In this document: in pieces, positions 54,858 through 63,960 of the stretch
How the letters are laid out: each line of letters opens with the position of its first letter
Numbering within the stretch: the stretch's first letter is position 1
DNA from: a bacterium
GTDB lineage: Bacteria; Krumholzibacteriota; Krumholzibacteriia; LZORAL124-64-63
Assembly: GCA_016719645.1 (NCBI GenBank)
Contig: JADJYS010000004.1
Span: forward strand, 1 to 64,000
Direction: 5' to 3'
Length of the DNA stretch: 64,000 nucleotides
Translations under genes and position numbers: made by a program
The notes under the pieces: model-generated
Told to the model about the DNA's origin: nothing
Seen by the model: the letters and a program-made list of their open reading frames with translations, nothing else
Database searches by the model: none

Positions 54858-56522
54858 ATGGCCAACGGCAACACGACGGTCCGGATCGAAGGACGCCCCT
54901 ACGACATCGTCCCCGGCACGCCGCTGCTGGAAGTGCTCGCCGTCCACGACCTCGAAGGGGGCGCCGACCCCGTCGTCCTGGGCGTGGTCAACGGCCAGCG
55001 CACCTGCCTCAGCGAGCCCCTGTGGGGCGGCGAGACGGTGGGCCTGATGCGCCGCAGCCACCCCAAGTCCCACTCCACGATCCAGCGCACCCTGACGACG
55101 GTCATGGCGATGGCCTGCGAGGAGCTGCACCCCGAGCACGCGATCGTCGTGGACTTCTCCTACGGCGACGGGATGTACTGCGAGCTGCGCCGCGACGCCC
55201 CCCTGCTGCCCGCGGAGCTGGCCGCGCTCGAGGCGCGCATGCGGGCGATCGTCGCGGCCGACCGCGAGCTGAAGCCGGTCCTCTACGGGCCGCGCGCCCT
55301 GCAGCGGGAACTGCGCAACTCGTCGCGCCGGCACACGCGCGAGGCGGCGCGCTACGTCCCGGCCGGCACGGCGGTCTTCTGCCGGCCCGAGGGCAGCCGC
55401 CTGCTGCTGCAGGGCCTGCACCTGCCCTCGACGGCCTACGCGGGCGCCTTCGCCCTGCTGCCGGAGCCCCCGGGCTTCGTGCTGCTGCCGAGCCGGCCCG
55501 GGGCGCCGGACGCGGTCCAGCCCTTCGCGCCGCAGCCCAAGCTGCTCGCGGCGCTGAAGGACCACACCGCCTGGACGACGCGCCAGGACATCCCCGACCT
55601 GGGCTCGATCAACCGCCTGGTGGCCGAGGGGCGCGCCGGCGAGCTCATCGCCATCTGCGAGGCCCGGCACACGCGCGGCGTGGTGGGCGTCGCCGACCGG
55701 ATCGCCGCCCTGCCGCAGGACGGCCGGCTGGTCCTGGTGTCCGGCCCCTCGAGCAGCGGCAAGACGACCTTCGCCAAGCGGCTGGCCCTGATGCTGCGCG
55801 ACCAGGGGCTGCGGCCGCGGTCCCTCTCCCTGGACGACTTCTTCGTCGACCGCATGGAAACGCCCCGCGACGCCGCCGGCGCCTTCGACTACGAGACCAT
55901 CGACGCCCTGCGCCTGGACCTGCTGGACGAGACGCTCGCCGGCCTGCTCGCCGGCCGCGAGATGCGCCTCCCGCGCTACGACTTCCACACCGGCAGCAGC
56001 ACCTGGCGCGAGGAGCCGGCGTCCCTGCCGCCGGGCTCGCCCCTGATCATCGAGGGCATCCACGCCCTGAACGCCCGCCTGGCCGCCGCGGTGCCGCGGC
56101 GCAACACGCTGCGCATCTACGTCTCGGCCCTGACCCCCACCAACATCGACGACCTGACCTACATGCCCACCCACCTGCCGCGGCTCTTCCGCCGCCTGGT
56201 GCGCGACGCCCAGTTCCGCGGCTACCCGGCCGCGACGACCCTGCAGCGCTGGAACAGCGTGCGCGAGGGCGAGAAGAAGTACATCTTCCCCTGGCAGTCC
56301 AACGCGGACCTGTTCTTCAACACGGGTCTGCCCTACGAGCTGGGAGTGCTGAAGCTGTGGGCCGAGCCCCGCCTGGCGGCGGTGCCCCCCGAGGACGCGG
56401 CCTTCGGGCGGGCGCGGGGGCTGCTGGAGTTCCTGGGGCTGCACCTGCCCATCGACGCGCGGCTGGTGCCGCCGACTTCGCTGCTGCGGGAGTTCATCGG
56501 CGAGAGCGGGTTCCGCTACTGA
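54858..56522 (+). CDS. Uridine kinase-like nucleoside kinase with ThrRS-type N-terminal domains
   Basis: A 554-residue fusion: a TGS-like start (TTVRIEGRPYDIVPGTPLLEV), a threonyl-tRNA synthetase second-domain-like region (about 65-270), and a C-terminal uridine kinase/PRK domain with the P-loop SGPSSSGKTTFAKRL, DDFF and LIIEGIHALN. This fused arrangement is known in bacteria and is taken to phosphorylate uridine or cytidine. It stands alone. Confidence 0.85.
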   Translation: MANGNTTVRIEGRPYDIVPGTPLLEVLAVHDLEGGADPVVLGVVNGQRTCLSEPLWGGETVGLMRRSHPKSHSTIQRTLTTVMAMACEELHPEHAIVVDFSYGDGMYCELRRDAPLLPAELAALEARMRAIVAADRELKPVLYGPRALQRELRNSSRRHTREAARYVPAGTAVFCRPEGSRLLLQGLHLPSTAYAGAFALLPEPPGFVLLPSRPGAPDAVQPFAPQPKLLAALKDHTAWTTRQDIPDLGSINRLVAEGRAGELIAICEARHTRGVVGVADRIAALPQDGRLVLVSGPSSSGKTTFAKRLALMLRDQGLRPRSLSLDDFFVDRMETPRDAAGAFDYETIDALRLDLLDETLAGLLAGREMRLPRYDFHTGSSTWREEPASLPPGSPLIIEGIHALNARLAAAVPRRNTLRIYVSALTPTNIDDLTYMPTHLPRLFRRLVRDAQFRGYPAATTLQRWNSVREGEKKYIFPWQSNADLFFNTGLPYELGVLKLWAEPRLAAVPPEDAAFGRARGLLEFLGLHLPIDARLVPPTSLLREFIGESGFRY

Positions 56523-56529
56523 ACGGCGG

Positions 56530-57003
56530 TCAGGGCAGCAGGAAGGCCGACTGCAGCTGCCGGCGGGCGCGCTCCAGGTCGTCCTGGTCGATCAGGCAGG
56601 ACACGGTGGACACCGAGGTGCTCACGGCGTGGATGTCGATCCGGCCCTCGGCCAGGGCGTCGAAGATCATCCCGGCGATGGACGGCCGCTCGCTGAAGTG
56701 GGGGCCGTAGACCGAGATCAGGCAGCAGTTGCGCACCACCTCGATGCGCTCCGCGTCGATCTCCTCGCGCACGGCCTGCAGCAGGCCCAGCGCCTGGTCG
56801 AGGTCGTCGCGGTTCACCGCCACGGTCATGTTCTCGCGGCCGTGGCGGTCCGAGGACGACACCACGCACAGCACGTTGACCCCGTGCGCGCCGAGCGTCG
56901 ACAGCGCCAGGCCGGCCACGCCCGGGCCCCTGCGGGCGCCCAGCACCTTCAGCAGGACCAGCGCGGGCGTCTCGACCATCCCGCCGATCGCGATCTTCGA
57001 CAT
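56530..57003 (-). CDS. ACT-domain protein (aspartokinase-regulatory-like)
   Basis: A 157-residue protein made of two ACT domains (ALVLLKVLGARRGPGVAGLALSTLG and ISVYGPHFSERPSIAGMIFDALAEGRIDIHAVSTSVSTVSCLID, shown in part) resembling the regulatory end of aspartokinase without a kinase domain. It may bind an amino acid. Start at 57003 with GGGAGG. Confidence 0.75.
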   Translation of the reverse strand: MSKIAIGGMVETPALVLLKVLGARRGPGVAGLALSTLGAHGVNVLCVVSSSDRHGRENMTVAVNRDDLDQALGLLQAVREEIDAERIEVVRNCCLISVYGPHFSERPSIAGMIFDALAEGRIDIHAVSTSVSTVSCLIDQDDLERARRQLQSAFLLP

Positions 57004-57124
57004 CGCCTCCCCCTCGCGAGCCGGCGCGGTCGCGCGCGGCTTCGCGGACCAAGGTAGTACACGCCGGCAGGGCGCCCAAAAAGTCTCTTGGCCGCCGCGT
57101 CTCCCGGCCGCGGATCGCGGGGGG

Positions 57125-57153
57125 TTGACATCCGGGGCGGATGGCCCGAAAAT
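57125..57153 (+). promoter_or_regulatory. Promoter of elbB
   Basis: TTGACA (57125-57130), 17 bases, GAAAAT (57148-57153). Confidence 0.5.
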
Positions 57154-57182
57154 CCCTGTTCTTCCTGGAGGGAGGTGGCGCC

Positions 57183-57857
57183 ATGAAACGCGTGGCGGTG
57201 ATCCTGAGCGGCGCCGGCGTGTTCGACGGTTCGGAGATCCACGAGGCCACGGCCGTGCTGCTCGCGCTCGACCGCGCCGGCGCGCGCGTGACCGTCGCCG
57301 CCCCGTCGGGCCCGCAGCTGCACGTCGTCGACCACCTGCGCAAGGAGCCCGCGGCGGGCGAGACCCGCGACATGCGCGTGGAGGCGTCCCGCCTGGCCCG
57401 CGGGCCGGTCGCGGACGTGAAGGACCTGCGCGCCGCGGATTTCGACGCGGTCGTGCTGCCGGGCGGCTTCGGCGTCGCCAAGAACCTCTGCACCTTCGCC
57501 ACCGAGGGCGCGGCCTGCACGGCCGAACCGGCGACCGCCGCCTTCCTGACGGCCATGCACGACGCGGGCAAGGCCATCGGCGCGGCCTGCATCGCCCCGG
57601 TCCTGGTCGCCCGCGTCCTGGGGAACCGCCCCGGCGACAAGCGGCCGCCGGTGCGGCTGACCATCGGCGGCGACCCCGGCACGGCGGCGGCGCTGGAGGC
57701 GATGGGCGCCCGGCACGTGCCGGCGGCGGCCCACGAGGTGGTGGTGGACGGCGAGCACCGCGTCGCCTCCACGCCGGCCTACATGGTCGCCGAACGGATC
57801 TCCGAAGTGTTCGACGGGATCGGCAGGCTCGTGGACGAAGTGCTCGCCCTCTGCTGA
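57183..57857 (+). CDS. elbB: ElbB-family DJ-1/PfpI superfamily protein
   Basis: A 224-residue protein matching ElbB: VAVILSGAGVFDGSEIHEA, VVLPGGFGVAKNLCTFA and AIGAACIAPVLVA. ElbB has weak glyoxalase activity and a link to isoprenoid metabolism. The ATG at 57183 follows GGAGGTGG. It lies just upstream of the ParA gene. Confidence 0.88.
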   Translation: MKRVAVILSGAGVFDGSEIHEATAVLLALDRAGARVTVAAPSGPQLHVVDHLRKEPAAGETRDMRVEASRLARGPVADVKDLRAADFDAVVLPGGFGVAKNLCTFATEGAACTAEPATAAFLTAMHDAGKAIGAACIAPVLVARVLGNRPGDKRPPVRLTIGGDPGTAAALEAMGARHVPAAAHEVVVDGEHRVASTPAYMVAERISEVFDGIGRLVDEVLALC

Positions 57858-57893
57858 CGCAACCCTGGACTCGCAACCAGAAGGAACCACAAG

Positions 57894-59090
57894 ATGTTGA
57901 ACCCCTCCGCCCACGACGACGCAGCGTCGGCGACCGCCGCGGTCCGCCCCTGGGACGACGACGCCTCCCGCGTGCTGGCCCTGGTCAGCCAGAAGGGGGG
58001 CGTCGGCAAGACGACCTCGACGGTGAACCTGGGCGCCTGCTTCGCCCTGAACGGCCACCGCGTGCTGGTGATCGGCACCGACCCGCAGTGCGGCCTCTCG
58101 CGCAGCCTGGGCCTGGGGCCGCAGCAGCTGCGGGGAGGGCTGCGCGAGGTCCTGCAGGCGGGCCTGCCGCTCGCCGACGTCGCGCACGCCACGGTGCTGC
58201 CCGGGCTGCAGGTCGTCTCGTCCGACGCCTGGACGATGTCCGAGGAGGAGCAGTACAAGTCGCTGATGGCCGGCCAGGCCCGCGCCTTCGTCGCGGCCGT
58301 CGACGACGCGCGCGCGTCGTTCGACACCATCCTGATCGACTGCCCGCCCGGCTTCGGGCCGGAGACGCGCGCCGCGCTGCTGGCGGCCGACGGGTTCCTG
58401 GTGCCGGTCCAGGCCGAGGAGCTGAGCCGCGACTCCCTGGCGCGCCTGCTCGACCACGTCCGCGACTTCAGCGCGGCCGCGGCCGGCGCGGCCGCGCTCG
58501 CGGGCCTGTTCCTGACCATGACCGACCACCGCACCCGGATGAGCCGCCGCGTCGCCGCGCTGCTGGGCGACGAGTACGGCGACAGCCTGCTGGAGACCAC
58601 GATCCCCCGCAACACGCGCCTCTCGGAGATGGCCGTCGACGGGCGCCCGACGGTGATCTTCGACCGCCGCTCCAGCGGGAGCCGCGCCTACTTCGACCTC
58701 ATGGACGAGATCCTGGTGCGCCGCCTGCGCCGGGGCCGGAGCCCGGCCGCGCCCGCCCCGCGCGCCGTCCCCCGCATCGCGGCCGCGGTCCCGGAGCCGG
58801 TCGCGGACGAGCCGCCGCGCCGGCCCGCCCTGCAGTCCGCCGCCGGCGGCGCCGACCGCCCCCGCTCCCCGGCCCGCCTGCTGGACGACCTGCGCCGCGA
58901 TGGCGGCCGCGGCGACGCCGCGGCCGGGGGCTTCGCCGGCCTGCTGGACCGCGAGGACGAGATCCTCGAGGCCTCCACGGACCTGGTCTCCCTCGACGAC
59001 CTGCTCGAGGAGGAGGAGCACGGCGCCCGCGGCCGGCGCGACGAGGGCGACTGGGGGTACGGGGACGATTATTACGAGACCGTCAACTGA
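57894..59090 (+). CDS. ParA/MinD-family ATPase without a ParB partner
   Basis: A 398-residue protein with deviant Walker A KGGVGKTT, Walker B TILIDCPPGF and a ParA-type TDHRTRMSRRV segment. After about residue 275 comes a Pro/Ala/Arg-rich and then acidic tail (DLLEEEEHGARG ... GDWGYGDDYYETVN). No parB or parS is nearby, so plasmid partition is unlikely; an orphan positioning ATPase is more plausible. Confidence 0.85.
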   Translation: MLNPSAHDDAASATAAVRPWDDDASRVLALVSQKGGVGKTTSTVNLGACFALNGHRVLVIGTDPQCGLSRSLGLGPQQLRGGLREVLQAGLPLADVAHATVLPGLQVVSSDAWTMSEEEQYKSLMAGQARAFVAAVDDARASFDTILIDCPPGFGPETRAALLAADGFLVPVQAEELSRDSLARLLDHVRDFSAAAAGAAALAGLFLTMTDHRTRMSRRVAALLGDEYGDSLLETTIPRNTRLSEMAVDGRPTVIFDRRSSGSRAYFDLMDEILVRRLRRGRSPAAPAPRAVPRIAAAVPEPVADEPPRRPALQSAAGGADRPRSPARLLDDLRRDGGRGDAAAGGFAGLLDREDEILEASTDLVSLDDLLEEEEHGARGRRDEGDWGYGDDYYETVN

Positions 59091-59105
59091 AAGGCGCCGC
59101 GGCGG

Positions 59106-59134
59106 TTGATCGCGCGGCGGCGGGAGCGTACCTT
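59106..59134 (+). promoter_or_regulatory. Candidate promoter of the dehydrogenase-selenoprotein-HAD operon
   Basis: TTGATC (59106-59111), 17 bases, TACCTT (59129-59134). Confidence 0.4.
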
Positions 59135-59195
59135 GGAACCCGGGCGGCGACGGTCGCGCCGGCCGCCGCCTTTCCGGCGCCAAGGAGGTCCCCCC

Positions 59196-60368
59196 GTGAC
59201 GAAGACGATGCAGGCCCTGGTCTACGACAAGGCCACCATGCCGTGGGACACCACCCGCGGCTTCATCAAGCAGGAGATGCCGCGCCCCGAGATCGACGAG
59301 TCGCGCGACCCGGCCGACGGCGACCGCGTGATCGTCAAGATCATCTACGCCGGCTTCTGCGGCAGCGACCGGGGGATCTGGCACCGCACGGCCTTCAAGG
59401 GCCACATCTTCGAGAGCCTCAAGCGCGAGGGCGCGACCACCCGCATCATCGGCCACGAGATGATCGGCGAGATCGTCGAGACGGGCTCGCGGGTGCAGGC
59501 GCGCCACGGCTACCGCGCCAAGGACCTCGTCTCCACCGAGTCGCACATCATCTGCGGCACCTGCTACCAGTGCCAGATCGGCCAGACCCACATCTGCGCC
59601 CGCGACCAGATCATCGGCATCAGCCGCGACGGCTGCTTCGCCGAGTACATCAAGCTGCCCGCCGGCGTGCTGTGGCCCACCGACCGCCGCAAGATCAAGC
59701 TGAAGGTGGCCGCCGTGCAGGAGCCCTTCGGCAACGCCGTGCACGCCTGCACCGCGGCCGACCTGCGCGGCAAGACGGTCGCCGTGTTCGGCTGCGGCAC
59801 GATCGGCCTGTTCGTGATCATGATCGCCAAGGCCCTGGGCGCCACGCGCGTCATCGGCGTCGAGCCGGTGGCCCGGAACCGCGAGATGGCCCTGGCGCTG
59901 GGCGCCGACGAGGTGATCGGGTTCGACGCGGCGAAGGCGGCCGCCCACGGCTGGGCCGCCGACAAGGAGGTCGTGCGGGCCGTGCGCGAGGCCTCGCGCG
60001 GCATCGGCGCGGACGTGTCGCTGGAGATGGCCGGCTTCAACAGCAGCGTCAACAACGCGATCCAGTCGACGCGGCGCGGCGGCGAGGTCGTGCTGTTCGG
60101 CCTGAAGCAGGGCAACTTCCACATCCAGGACCTCGACCGCATGATCGTCAACGGGCTGACCCTGCGCAGCGTCGTCGGCCGCCGCATCTTCGAGACCTGG
60201 CACATCACGCGCAACCTGCTCGAGGACCGCAGCAACGGCATCCAGAAGCACATCCTGGAGGACATCCTGGCCGGCGGCCACGAGACGCTCGTCCACATCG
60301 ACGACTTCGAGCGCGACGCGTTCGCCGCCAAGCTCGCCCAGTGGCCCAAGCTGCTGATCGAGTTCTGA
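59196..60368 (+). CDS. Zinc-dependent medium-chain dehydrogenase (threonine dehydrogenase-like)
   Basis: A 390-residue MDR enzyme with catalytic-zinc motifs GFCGSD and GHEMIGEI, structural-zinc cysteines CGTCYQCQIGQTHIC, and NAD fold VAVFGCGTIGL. EPFGNAVHAC resembles threonine 3-dehydrogenase. The GTG start at 59196 has a strong AAGGAGG. It is followed after 14 bases by the small selenoprotein gene, and they are probably co-transcribed. Confidence 0.85.
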   Translation: MTKTMQALVYDKATMPWDTTRGFIKQEMPRPEIDESRDPADGDRVIVKIIYAGFCGSDRGIWHRTAFKGHIFESLKREGATTRIIGHEMIGEIVETGSRVQARHGYRAKDLVSTESHIICGTCYQCQIGQTHICARDQIIGISRDGCFAEYIKLPAGVLWPTDRRKIKLKVAAVQEPFGNAVHACTAADLRGKTVAVFGCGTIGLFVIMIAKALGATRVIGVEPVARNREMALALGADEVIGFDAAKAAAHGWAADKEVVRAVREASRGIGADVSLEMAGFNSSVNNAIQSTRRGGEVVLFGLKQGNFHIQDLDRMIVNGLTLRSVVGRRIFETWHITRNLLEDRSNGIQKHILEDILAGGHETLVHIDDFERDAFAAKLAQWPKLLIEF

Positions 60369-60382
60369 GAGGGAGGCCGACC

Positions 60383-60610
60383 GTGAGGAAGCTGAGCATC
60401 GAGTTCTGCCGTTCCTGACACTACGACCCCATCGCCGCCGGTCTGGCGGCGGAGCTGCGGCGGGAGTTCGGGATCGAGGCCGAGCTGATCCCCTCCAGCG
60501 GCGGCGTCTTCGAGGTCGTCGTCGACGGCGACCTGGTCTACTCCAAGCTGGCGACCGGCCGCCACGCCGAACCGGGCGAGGTGGCCCGGCTGCTGAGGGA
60601 GCGTGGCTGA
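60383..60610 (+). CDS. Rdx/SelW-like selenoprotein (in-frame TGA = Sec)
   Basis: A 75-residue thioredoxin-fold protein. GTG 60383 follows GAGGGAGG. The redox motif reads C-R-S-U: Cys9 and TGA codon 12 (60416-60418). The rest matches the Rdx (SelW/SelT/SelH) fold: HYDPIAAGLAAELRREFG, GGVFEVVVDGDLVYSK and LATGRHAEPGEVA. A SECIS-like hairpin follows the TGA. The true stop at 60608-60610 abuts the next start (GTG 60611). If TGA were a stop, the remaining 63 conserved codons would make no sense. Confidence 0.85.
60433..60451 (+). promoter_or_regulatory. Bacterial SECIS-like hairpin
   Basis: A 7-bp stem CGCCGCC/GGCGGCG closes the 5-base loop GGTCT, 21 nucleotides after the TGA. The E. coli fdhF SECIS has the same GGUCU apical loop at similar spacing. 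It lies inside the coding frame. Confidence 0.75.
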
Positions 60611-61312
60611 GTGCCGGTCCCCTGCGCCTTCCTGTTCGACATGGACGGGACCCTGCTGGACAGCCGCCGCGCGGTGGTCGGCGCCGTGGCCGCGGCGCTC
60701 GGGCGGACCTACGCCCACTGCGGTCTGCCGCCGGCCCCGCCCGACCTCGCCCTGATCGAGGACTGCATGGGGCTGCCGGGGAAGGAGTACTTCGCCCGGG
60801 CCTTCCCGCCGCAGACGGTGCCCGCCCCGCGGCGCGCCGAGTTCGCGGCGGCCTACGCCCGCTTCACCTCGCAGGAGGAGATCGCCGCGATCCGGGCCGG
60901 CGGCACCGCCCTCTACGACGGCGTCGAAGCCGCCCTCGCCGGCCTGAAGGACCGCGGCCACGAGCTGCTGCTGTTCTCCAACGCCGACGCCCCCTACTTC
61001 CGCGGGATCGTCGCCGCCCACGGCCTGGACCGCTTCTTCGCGCGCTCGCTCTGCATCGGGGAAGCCGAGGCGCGGGGCCTGGCGACGGACAAGACCGGCA
61101 TGGTGCGCGTCCTGGCCGCCGACCCCTCGCGCACGGTGGTCGTGGGCGACCGCGCCAGCGACCTCGAGGCCGGGCGCGCGGCCGGGGCGCGGACGGTCGG
61201 CTGCCTCTACGGCTTCGGCTCGCCGGACGAGCTGCGGGCCGCCGACTGGACGGTCGACGGCCCGCTGGATTGGCTCTCGCTGCCGCTGGACGGCCGGGAC
61301 GGTCCCGCCTAA
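60611..61312 (+). CDS. HAD-superfamily phosphatase (phosphoglycolate phosphatase-like)
   Basis: A 233-residue HAD hydrolase: motif I DMDGT (nucleophile Asp), motif II SNAD, motif III Lys in DKTG, motif IV GDRASD. A small C1 cap is present. GTG start directly after the selenoprotein stop. The substrate is unknown. Confidence 0.85.
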   Translation: MPVPCAFLFDMDGTLLDSRRAVVGAVAAALGRTYAHCGLPPAPPDLALIEDCMGLPGKEYFARAFPPQTVPAPRRAEFAAAYARFTSQEEIAAIRAGGTALYDGVEAALAGLKDRGHELLLFSNADAPYFRGIVAAHGLDRFFARSLCIGEAEARGLATDKTGMVRVLAADPSRTVVVGDRASDLEAGRAAGARTVGCLYGFGSPDELRAADWTVDGPLDWLSLPLDGRDGPA

Positions 61313-61869
61313 CGCGAGCTGTCCCGCTCCCGGCGCAGCTCCTGCTTCAGCTCCCTGATCTCGCGGCTCAGCTGGTCGAGCTCCTCCTGCAGGGAACCCA
61401 GTTCGGCGTCCCCGTGGTCGTGCACGCGCACGTCGTGGGACTCGCGGACGATCTCGTCGACGTCGATGTCGATGTCGTCGAGCGCGGCCAGGGTCGTGAA
61501 GACCCCCTCCATGGCGGCCTCGAGGTCGAGCTCGACCGTCTCGCCGTCGCAGGCGAAGACGACGCGGTCGTCGCCGGACGTGGCCCGGATGTCCAGGTCC
61601 AGGTCGGCCATCACCGCCTGCACCTCCTTCATCGCGTCGCCGAGCGTCGCCTCGAACTCGGCGACGTCGAAGGCGAAGACCTCGTCGCCCGAGGACTTGT
61701 CGAAGACGCGCAGCCCCTTGCCATCCTCGAAGCGGCAGATGAAGGTCTCGCCGTCCTCGTCGATGACGGTGACGACGCGCTCGCGGTCGCGGGCCGCCGC
61801 GGGCAGCGCGGCGGCGACGACGAGCAGCAGGGCGGGCAGCAGCGCGATGGGTCGGGGCATCCTGGTCAT
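61309..61869 (-). CDS. Hypothetical secreted protein with C-terminal coiled coil
   Basis: A 186-residue protein with a signal peptide (ALLLVVAAALPAAA), a beta-rich domain with FICRFEDGKGLRVFD and acidic stretches (DLDLDI, DDIDIDVDE), and a C-terminal helix LQEELDQLSREIRELKQELR, likely a coiled coil. No known family. GGAGG upstream of the ATG. Convergent with the HAD gene (4-base overlap). Confidence 0.7.
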   Translation of the reverse strand: MTRMPRPIALLPALLLVVAAALPAAARDRERVVTVIDEDGETFICRFEDGKGLRVFDKSSGDEVFAFDVAEFEATLGDAMKEVQAVMADLDLDIRATSGDDRVVFACDGETVELDLEAAMEGVFTTLAALDDIDIDVDEIVRESHDVRVHDHGDAELGSLQEELDQLSREIRELKQELRRERDSSR

Positions 61870-61950
61870 GGCTCAACCTCCTGGTGCGGCTCGGGATCGG
61901 TGGCGTAGGTACGCAGCCGCGGGGCCCGGGGTTGCACGGGAACCGGAATC

Positions 61951-63852
61951 TCAGGCCCGGAACTGGAGGTCGTGCAGCTGGCGGTAGGGGCCGCCGCGGG
62001 CGAGCAGCTCCGCGTGGGTGCCCGTCTGGACGATGCGCCCGGCCTGGAGCACGCAGATGCGGTCGGCGTTCTGGATGGTGCTGAGGCGGTGGGCGATGAC
62101 GATGGTCGTGCGGTTGCGCACCAGGCGGTCGATGGCCTGCTGGACCAGCAGCTCGCTCTCGGTGTCCAGGGCGCTGGTCGCCTCGTCGAGGATCAGGATC
62201 GGCGGGTTCTTCAGGATGGCGCGGGCGATCGACAGGCGCTGGCGCTGCCCGCCGGAGAGCTTCAGGCCCCGGTCGCCGATGACCGTGTCGAAGCCCCGGG
62301 GCAGCTGCTGGATGAACTCCAGGGCGTTGGCCGCGCGGGCCGCCGCCTCGACCTCCTCCTGCCGCGCCGAAGCCATGCCGTAGGCGATGTTGTTGCGCAC
62401 GGAGTCGTTGAACAGGATGACCTCCTGCGTCACCAGCCCCATGGCGCCCCGCAGCGAGGCCAGGGTCACGTCGCGCACGTCGCGGCCGTCGACCAGCACG
62501 GCGCCCGCGGTGGGCTCGTAGAAGCGCGGGATCAGGTCGATCAGGGTCGACTTGCCGGCCCCGCTGGGGCCGACCAGGGCCACCACCTCCCCCGGCCGCA
62601 CGTGCAGGTCCACGCCGCGCAGGACCTCGTCGCCGGTCTCGTAGCGGAAGTGCACCCCGCGCAGCTCCACCTCGCCGCGCACCGCGCCCAGCACCAGCGC
62701 GTCCGGCTTCTCGACCACCGTCTGGGGCTCGTCCAGGATCGCGAACACGCGCTCGGCGGCGGCGATCCCCTCCTGGACGGCGTTGTTGACCTGGCTGAGC
62801 GCCTTGATGGGCTTGCCCAGCGAGAAGATGCAGAACAGGAACAGCATGAACAGCTGCGGCGGCAGCTCGCCGCCGGCCAGGACCTGCCGGCCGCCGTACC
62901 AGAGGATGAACAGGCCGACCAGCACCGACAGCTGCTCGGTCAGGGGCGAGGAGATCTGCTGCGCGCGGGCGATCTTGAACAGGTCGCGGAACAGCATCTG
63001 CGACTCGGCCCGGAAGCGGGCGTTCTCGGCCGGCTCGTTGGTGAAGGCCTTGACGACCCGGATGCCCGCGATGGTCTCCTGCAGGCGCGAGGTCAGCACG
63101 GCCATCTTCTCCTGCTGGCGCCGGCTGTAGCGCCGCAGGGTCTTGCCGATGCGCACGATGATCGCGAGGCTCAGGGGCAGCAGGATCAGGGCGACCAGGG
63201 TCAGCTTCCAGCTCAGCAGCACGGCCAGCCCCAGGTACACCACGACCAGCAGCGGGTCGCGGGCCGTGTTGGTGAAGCTGACGTTGACGCTGCGGTTGAC
63301 GACCAGGACGTCGTTGGTGGCGCGGCTGATCAGCTCGCCGGCCCGGTGCCGGTGGTAGAAGGCCAGCGGCAGCTCGGTGAAGCGCTCGTAGAGGCGGTTG
63401 CGCAGGTCCCGGATCAGGCTGAGCTGGACGTAGTCGGTGAACACGGCCTGCAGGTAGCCGGCCACGTTCTTCAGCAGCATCAGGAAGAAGAACACCACCA
63501 CGATGCGCCACAGCGACTCGGCCTTGGAGCCGTGCAGCAGCCAGCCGTTGAGCGCGCCCTGCAGGCTGTCGCGCAGGCCGGTCATGGAGAAGGAGTCCTG
63601 CAGCTGCCGCACCCGGCTGCCGACGTCGGCGGCCGCGGCGGCGAGGGTGTCGGCGGGCGCGACGGTCGCCGCCGGCGGCGCCGCGGCGACGAAGGTGGCG
63701 TTCTCCGGGGCGAACAGGGCGTCGAGGAAGGGGGCGAGCATGACGATGCTCAGGCCGCTCAGCAACGAGAAGACGGCCATGAAGGTCATCGACACCAGGA
63801 CCTGGGGCAGGTACGGGCGCACGAGTCGCAGCACGCGCAAGTAAGTCCGCAT
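61951..63852 (-). CDS. MsbA-like ABC exporter (fused permease and ATPase)
   Basis: A 633-residue half-transporter that works as a dimer: six transmembrane helices, then an ATPase domain with Walker A GPSGAGKST, signature LSGGQRQR, Walker B LILDEATSALD and H-loop AHRLST. This class exports lipid A, lipids or drugs. The ATG at 63852 is preceded by a possible promoter (TTGACG, 16 bases, TACTGT) so close that the mRNA could be leaderless. Confidence 0.9.
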   Translation of the reverse strand: MRTYLRVLRLVRPYLPQVLVSMTFMAVFSLLSGLSIVMLAPFLDALFAPENATFVAAAPPAATVAPADTLAAAAADVGSRVRQLQDSFSMTGLRDSLQGALNGWLLHGSKAESLWRIVVVFFFLMLLKNVAGYLQAVFTDYVQLSLIRDLRNRLYERFTELPLAFYHRHRAGELISRATNDVLVVNRSVNVSFTNTARDPLLVVVYLGLAVLLSWKLTLVALILLPLSLAIIVRIGKTLRRYSRRQQEKMAVLTSRLQETIAGIRVVKAFTNEPAENARFRAESQMLFRDLFKIARAQQISSPLTEQLSVLVGLFILWYGGRQVLAGGELPPQLFMLFLFCIFSLGKPIKALSQVNNAVQEGIAAAERVFAILDEPQTVVEKPDALVLGAVRGEVELRGVHFRYETGDEVLRGVDLHVRPGEVVALVGPSGAGKSTLIDLIPRFYEPTAGAVLVDGRDVRDVTLASLRGAMGLVTQEVILFNDSVRNNIAYGMASARQEEVEAAARAANALEFIQQLPRGFDTVIGDRGLKLSGGQRQRLSIARAILKNPPILILDEATSALDTESELLVQQAIDRLVRNRTTIVIAHRLSTIQNADRICVLQAGRIVQTGTHAELLARGGPYRQLHDLQFRA

Positions 63853-63960
63853 GCGGTCTACAGTAATCGCTCGCCACCCGCCGTCAATCGCGGACTTGGC
63901 GCGCCGGGCGCGGCCGTGGTACGTTGGCGGCCGCCGCACGCCGGGACCCGGGGGGGACCC

